A stretch of DNA of 48,428 nt from Polytrichum commune (Eukaryota > Streptophyta > Polytrichopsida > Polytrichales > Polytrichaceae): contig OX485804.1 in assembly GCA_950295325.1 (NCBI GenBank), positions 55,430,001 to 55,478,428 of the forward strand, in the 5' to 3' direction. The stretch's first letter is position 1. The number at the start of each line of letters is the position of its first letter. Below are positions 43,201 to 48,428 of the stretch, in pieces. The notes under the pieces were generated by a model. The model did no database searches, was not told the origin of the DNA, and worked only from the letters and a program-made list of their open reading frames with translations. The translations under genes and the position numbers were made by a program.

Positions 43201-44689
43201 TGATGAAAACTATGTTAGGGGCCAAATGCCCCTATTAGGATTGGACGGATCTTTAATGGTAGGGTGCACCAAAAATCACATGCTAGGAAGATCACCCACC
43301 CGAGTACTATTCCAACCTTGGGCAGCTTAACCTTATAATTCCCATGAGATATGGGTTGAGGCCTTGGGTTTAAGCCACCCCTAATTCCAATTTAAATAAG
43401 TATGATGACAGTACCATAAATATTAACACGGTGTTAGTATCATTATTTCAATGAATATATATATATATATTCATTTAATAAAAAACCAATTTAGCTCGTG
43501 GGTAAGATCGGGCATGTGTAGATTATTTGATAGCAAGTTGTAAAGGCCAAGTAGACTTTTAAATGTACTCATATCCAAGGTATTGACTGATACAATCATG
43601 TATCCAACATGTATCTAAGAAAATGTTATAAATAAATATTAGTCCATGTCCAACATTTTATTGATAATAGGCTAGATAATTTGTTAATTTTTAGTTTTGT
43701 AAGACAAATTGAGATTTTGAAAAATGGATGACAAAAACCAACAAACAATGTACACCTAACCTAACATGCGTGTGTGGTGGCAATGTGCGTGGATTTATTG
43801 TGGGCACTTTCAATTCCACATACAATTATGAATACAGTTAGATTAGATCGGGAATCCTTCCATTCGGTTAATTAATTGCAAATCACTATTGTTTCAATAT
43901 TGTGGTTGAGATACAAGAAGCATTAAGAGGTCCAATGAATATTCTCATCCTTTTTCAAAAATCATGTGTAGTGTTTGCTATCCATTTTAGATTGGTGTTT
44001 ATATGTTAACATGCAATCCAATCGCATTGTAGCGCGTGTCTTTTTGGTTCTCATTCTTAAGCATAACCCTTGCCATGTGTACCAGTCAAACATAGGTGTC
44101 CAATTAAGAAGTGTGACCACATAGGTACAACTCATATACTTGACTACCATGACAATGACTTCCACATTTGTTCCTTAAGTCAATTTTGTTGCAAAAGTGT
44201 TACATATCACAAAACTCTTCATCAAAACTTGTAGCGAGTAATTATGGAACCAAAAAAAAATCATGGTTTGACATGCAAAGTCTTGGACATGCAAATGGTG
44301 TTACAAAACCTTATTACCTCTTGATGAAAACACTTTACAGCACGGTAAACATATAAACTCACAAGGTTTTCTTTTTTACTTTAGCTGAAATTTGAGTATC
44401 ATAAAAGGCTCTCTTTATTCCGACCCCCCCAAAAACCTTCCCCTTTGGAGTTGTCCAGCTCCAGTACATCCATCTTTAACTGGGAGTTGTCTTGCTCCCA
44501 TTATCCTATGCTTACACATTGGCACATGTGGTTAGAATATTCAATCATCCATCAATATTTCTAGTTACCTTACACTCTAGTTTGCCACGTGTCATCCAAT
44601 ATATTGGTTGAGACAAAATTGAATTTCGATGTGGAAACTATATTGTGGCACTAGAGTGCAGTTGTAAAGATGAATGGAGCGCTCTCTGT
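43201..44689. other. Intergenic, no gene seen
   Basis: There is a short (TA)n palindrome at about 43440-43475. Open frames at 43962-44165 and 44168-44356 are divergent, short and unlike known domains. The last part probably includes the promoter of the gene that follows. Confidence 0.45.
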
Positions 44690-44808
44690 AGGACCGCGAT
44701 TAGGGTTGTGCACAGAAGCTTCCCTGGCTGTGCTGCACTGCGCTGCTTTCTAAACATTTGGCTAGGGTTTTGTGTTCCTTCGGTGTCTCGTTTAGCCCTC
44801 GCACTTCG
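44690..44808 (+). other. Candidate 5' untranslated exon
   Basis: The local GC content rises and two telo-box-like motifs occur (TTAGGGTTG at about 44701, CTAGGGTTTTG at about 44762). The stretch ends at a good donor, CGGTGAGC, with GT at 44809-44810. It fits a first, non-coding exon of the gene whose ATG is at 45723. The transcription start is not determined. Confidence 0.4.
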
Positions 44809-45458
44809 GTGAGCTTCGATTTGCTCCTCTGATTAAATTTTTTTCTTCTGTTTGGCATTTGATATTTGCAAGACTTTTACCATGAACTTCATTGTTTCTC
44901 CCTTCAGCAGTTGGATCGAATAGATAAGAGACGTGTCCACGGATTGATTGTGTCTGTTGCACTTGAGGTTGTGTCTGTCGTCAATCTCCTTGATTTTTCC
45001 TAATTATCTTGAGAAGATCATCACCCCTGTATGCATATAATGTAGTCAGTCGAATCATCGCGACTGTGTGTTCACTTCTTGTTGGAATCATCAGGGGTTT
45101 AAGGTTTTGTGACCGCCGGTGCCCTAAAATTGCCTTCTCTCCACTCGCTCTCGTATTCCTGCATTTGACTGTGTTTTACTTACTGGAGATATCAGGTTTT
45201 TGTGACCTCGGGTGCCCTGAAAATCATTCGTCTCACTCTCGTAGTCCTGCATTCGAGGTTTGACAATCGCCGTTAAGTGAGTGGGCAGAAGAACAAGAGC
45301 TTCTTGGAGACGTCTGCACTTGATTATGTGTATATCACTTAGGGATTTATGTTGGATGAGAATCTGCTGGTATGCATTAAGCATTTGCTCTTCCTAAGAA
45401 GGTTTATGTCCGATGTTATTCTGCTTGCTTGTATCCAATAAGGATCAGTCTTTTTTTG

Positions 45459-45705
45459 AGAAGGAGGCAATCCAGCCGCATAGCTACCTTTCTGCGATTC
45501 AACTCCAGTTACTGACCCTGCCTGGATTGCGCATCCCCCTCCTTGCGGTTAGGATAACGACTTCGGCGCATGGCCAGCTCCCGTAGTGTGGTGGGCGGTG
45601 TGTACAAGGCCCGGGAATGGATTCACCGTCGCTTGGCGATTTCGGCTTTACGCAGGCGAGTTGCAGTCTGCAATCCGAATTGAGGCTGGCTTGCCCTCGC
45701 GAGCC
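45459..45705 (-). pseudogene. Nuclear plastid DNA insertion: 16S rRNA 3' end
   Basis: The plus strand reads as the complement of the end of a plastid-type 16S rRNA. It starts with AGAAGGAGGCAATCCAGCCG, the complement of the anti-Shine-Dalgarno tail. It continues with CCCCCTCCTTGCGGTTAGG, GGGCGGTGTGTACAAGGCCC and GGCGAGTTGCAGTCTGCAAT. Gaps of 13-20 bases and many substitutions relative to the conserved rRNA show that it is an old nuclear copy, not functional RNA. The CATGGCCAGCTCCC block favours plastid over mitochondrial origin. Confidence 0.85.
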
Positions 45706-45722
45706 TGGGAATCTGTGGTAGG

Positions 45723-48428
45723 ATGGAAGTAGGTACACCTTCAGAGTCAACCGATGGCTGGGCTCAGCAGGCAGGAGATGGTGCATTGCGGACCATGGGT
45801 GCCAAAGAAAAGTTAAATGAAAGCCAGGTAGGTTTCTGACATTGTAAAATTCGTTTTTTTTTTCAATGAGATATGCTTTGTAGTTATACCCAATGGTTGC
45901 GTCCCTCTGTTGAGTAAACAAGGACACCGATTTCATTAATTGATCTTTGCCTTTCGCTTCCACCTCTTCATTGATGTGTTGGAAACCCCCCAGGCTAAGG
46001 ACTGAATGGGTTGAGTCAAGTGCTGGATGGTGAATTCATGAGATGTAGTATGTTCACCGGAACTTGCATTGTATCATTACTACAAAACGTTAACTCTTTG
46101 ACTTGAAAAAGGGTACAGACTGGTGATTTCATGCTCCTGACACCTGAAACCACAGCATTCTCTACACCTCTACGAATATTTAGACGTGGTTAATTTCTGT
46201 ATGAGTTTTACTGACATATTCATGTTTGTATCGATGTTGGGAGTCTCTTCCGATAGTTGTATACTCTGCATGCCTAGGTAGGCCCATGTTACTAAGGTGG
46301 TCTTGATGGAAATTTTGTTTGTCTGACAGCTGGCAGAGAAGCTGGAGAAGAGTGAGACAGGAAGGAAGAAGCTGCGACAAGCAATAGCAATACTCAAAGA
46401 AAAGTTGGATGCCACCTCTCAGGTCTTGGAAGTAAATGAATCTCTGCGCCAAGGTAAATATCTATCACTCATTTGTGTGCCACTCAAGTCCTATTTCTTA
46501 TTTATTGGAGAGGGTATTATGGACTAAGGCTTGCTTTCTGTGTGGTTGATTTGGGAATTCAGAGGCGGAAAGAGAGCGGCAGCGTGCTGATACAGAGAAG
46601 AAGAAGACAGAATCAGAGAAGTTGCTGAGGGAGAAGCTTGAAAGAGAAAATGCTACAGTCAAGGAGCAGTTGCTTCAAGTCTTACAACGGCTGGGTCGTG
46701 TGGAGGAGAGACAGACAGCAGGTCAAGAGGAAGTTGCTCGCATACGGTCTGAGGTACGGTGCTGGTTGTCAGGTCCTGTTCACTCATGCTCATTTTTTGG
46801 GTAGTTTTTTCTGTCACTGAAATGTTATAGATCTTACCTTTCATCTTACCACTGGATTTTGAAGCAGGTAAAGGAGGCAGTGGGAGGGATTAGTGCAGCT
46901 TTGGAAGCAGTTGAAGCAACGAAAGGTTTATGTCAAACTTTAGAACGGACTCTTCATGCTAAGGTATTTTGTGCACTCAACTTATGGCGACGACAATCTA
47001 CAAGGAAGGATGTGTGTTTATTCTACATGACTCTATCATGATGGAAGCAATAGGGGAGGTAGAAAGTGTAGTGGAGATTTCTTGAATGCTTTCAAGTACT
47101 TGACAGTGAAAGGTGATTGTGCTGTGGATGCATTCGTAAGTCTGAAGAGCTGTTGGAGATTCTTGTGCAGGTGAATGGAGCTGTTCAATCCTCAACTAGA
47201 GCATCAGCCATTGCTCAGAGTGGACAAGCCACTTCTTCAACAGCTCAGGCGGCAGCTTTGGCTGCACAGTCTCTGGCCAAAGCTGTGCAAAAAGAGGTGC
47301 AATCACTGGTGTCACAGGTTGCTTCTTTACAAAAGCAGGGCTCTAACATTACCCTGCACATGTCTTCATTACAGCATGAATCACAATTAAGAGGCCCTGG
47401 TACCCCTTTGAATAGTCCAGAACCAGGAGAAACTACTTCCTCTCTGGGTAGCATTAGGGAAACGACTCTAAGTGGTGCAGTATCTCCAACTAGCTCAAGC
47501 TTGCCTACACATGGAGGAATGGTGCTGAGCAAGAGTCAATGTGAGAAACAAAGAGCGCCGCATAGTGCAGATGAAAGAGAACCCCTTGCCTCATTAGTTC
47601 CTGTTGTAGAGAGGCCTCTTGGTGGTTTGGTGTCTTCTGGCACTGGCTTGCCTCCCCGAGGGGGACCGATTCTAAGTAGGAGCCAAGTTCAGACTGATGG
47701 AAAGTCTCAGAGTTCTTTGCCACAGATTCATCACTTGGTCAGAAGTCCCCGAAATGGTGCAGCAGAAACAAGCACAAGACTTGAACGCACTTCTAAGCTT
47801 CCAATTAGTCAACCTGTTACTACTCACTCAAACAAAGGACCGGTGGCAATAATCACTGGGGTGGATTCCATTTTGAATTCCACTGTAAATCGTCCTCAGC
47901 TTAACCCTCAAGCAGGATCAGGATTGACGCCCTCTTTGTACATTTCTGGACCAAGTGGTAGAGGCCCAACATCTCACCGACTTGTTGAAACACCTATGCG
48001 CAAATCTACAGATGCTATCAAAGAGTTGGGAAGTTTTGATAAGAAAAAGAATCGGTCTCTAGTGAAGAGAGGTCGAGCTGATGCCAAGATTTCAGTATCG
48101 ACTAGTATGGTAGTGCCAATTGATAGTTGCCTATTGGAACCCAGGGAATGCAACACTGCTTCAGCCTTGACATCTATGGGCAATGTGATTGCAAGACCAA
48201 GTTTATCAATACCTGGGACTGTTGCACAATTGAATGGATCCAGTGATACACCTGCATGTATGGCAGGTGCAACATTGTCTGAAGGCAGGCCCATGCCGAA
48301 TTTTAGAACTCCTGAGCTGGCTACAGAGCTAGTGAGTGTGTCACCTGGAAGTTCGGATTCTAGGTTATCTTCTAAATTGTTAAAATCCATTACCAAAATG
48401 TTTAAAAAGGAGACAAAGAATCGTAGCA
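45723..48428 (+). CDS. Coiled-coil, Ser/Thr-rich protein of unknown function (5' part, runs off the window)
   Basis: The exons are 45723-45827, 46330-46453, 46563-46753, 46868-46963 and 47171 to beyond the end of the window; all join in phase with AG/GT borders. The first exon starts at ATG 45723. Residues about 25-175 form a long charged coiled coil (EKLEKSETGRKKLRQAIAIL, QRLGRVEERQTAGQEEVARI). After an Ala-rich helix (AAALAAQSLAKAVQKEVQSL) the last exon is at least 419 codons of disordered, Ser/Thr/Pro-rich sequence. It contains an internal repeat: LPTHGGMVLSKSQ and LPPRGGPILSRSQ. A basic KKKNRSLVKRGR near residue 470 may direct nuclear import. I do not recognise the family. It may be a scaffold or chromosome-associated protein. 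No domain of known enzymatic fold is visible. Confidence 0.8.

Noticed and set aside
45459-45705. Functional rRNA gene
   Set aside because: Only the 3' end is present, with gaps and many substitutions at universally conserved places. It is a nuclear relic.
45499-45963. 154-codon minus-strand frame
   Set aside because: It reads through the plastid 16S fragment and the first coding exon of the coiled-coil gene on the wrong strand.
47974-48396. 140-codon minus-strand frame at the right end
   Set aside because: It is antisense to the large plus-strand exon, which is open throughout and joined in phase to four upstream exons.

Overview
The window is nuclear DNA from a land plant. The coding regions have GT-AG introns, the intergenic DNA is AT-rich and packed with transposon remains, there are plant-type protein families (receptor-like kinase, BTB-BACK-LRR protein of the FBL11 type), and a decayed piece of plastid 16S rDNA has been inserted. 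I could not place the species. The repeat-rich layout with moderately long introns would fit a bryophyte or another non-seed plant, but that is a low-confidence inference.

Layout. 1-1010: non-coding, with one long foldback repeat. 1011-12900: a large inverted duplication whose two arms (about 1955-7822 and 9519-12900) each carry an intronless receptor-like kinase (5290-6669 minus and 10697-12076 plus) and the 3' end of a second, unrecognised and apparently broken gene. The left arm has been invaded by at least two TIR transposons that are absent from the right arm, so filled and empty sites can be compared. 13567-14259 (minus) is a METTL21-like protein methyltransferase. It is divergently arranged with 15144-24234 (plus), a many-exon FBL11-type gene whose BTB (C-terminal part), BACK and LRR exons can be joined in phase over 19 exons. 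24235-31181 is gene-poor: several MITE-like foldbacks, an isolated Copia-like LTR with a primer-binding site, and a second full copy of the TIR transposon. 31182-33975 (minus) is a truncated Ty3/gypsy element (RT, RNase H, integrase, one LTR). 34984-39069 (plus) is a decayed multi-exon gene that resembles N4/N6-type DNA methylases, split by an insertion holding a tRNA-derived SINE-like promoter and a ~195-bp tandem repeat. 39070-44690 is repeat DNA with nested foldback elements. 44690-48428 (plus) is the 5' part of a coiled-coil, Ser/Thr-rich protein gene that runs off the window; its start codon lies immediately downstream of the plastid 16S insertion.

The mobile DNA tells a linked story. 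A family with termini like GGGGCGGTTTACAC occurs at least five times (about 1241, 2218-3637, 3837-4906, 8733-9160, 28997-30723). It is assigned to PIF/Harbinger from 3-bp target duplications, a Harbinger-like transposase fragment at 1740-1955 and a Myb/SANT-like ORF at 4302-4790. It has broken up the duplicated gene beside the kinase. Functional genes with good support are the right-hand kinase, the methyltransferase, the FBL11-type gene and the 3'-end coiled-coil gene. All exon boundaries are read by eye from splice motifs and phase, not from transcripts.
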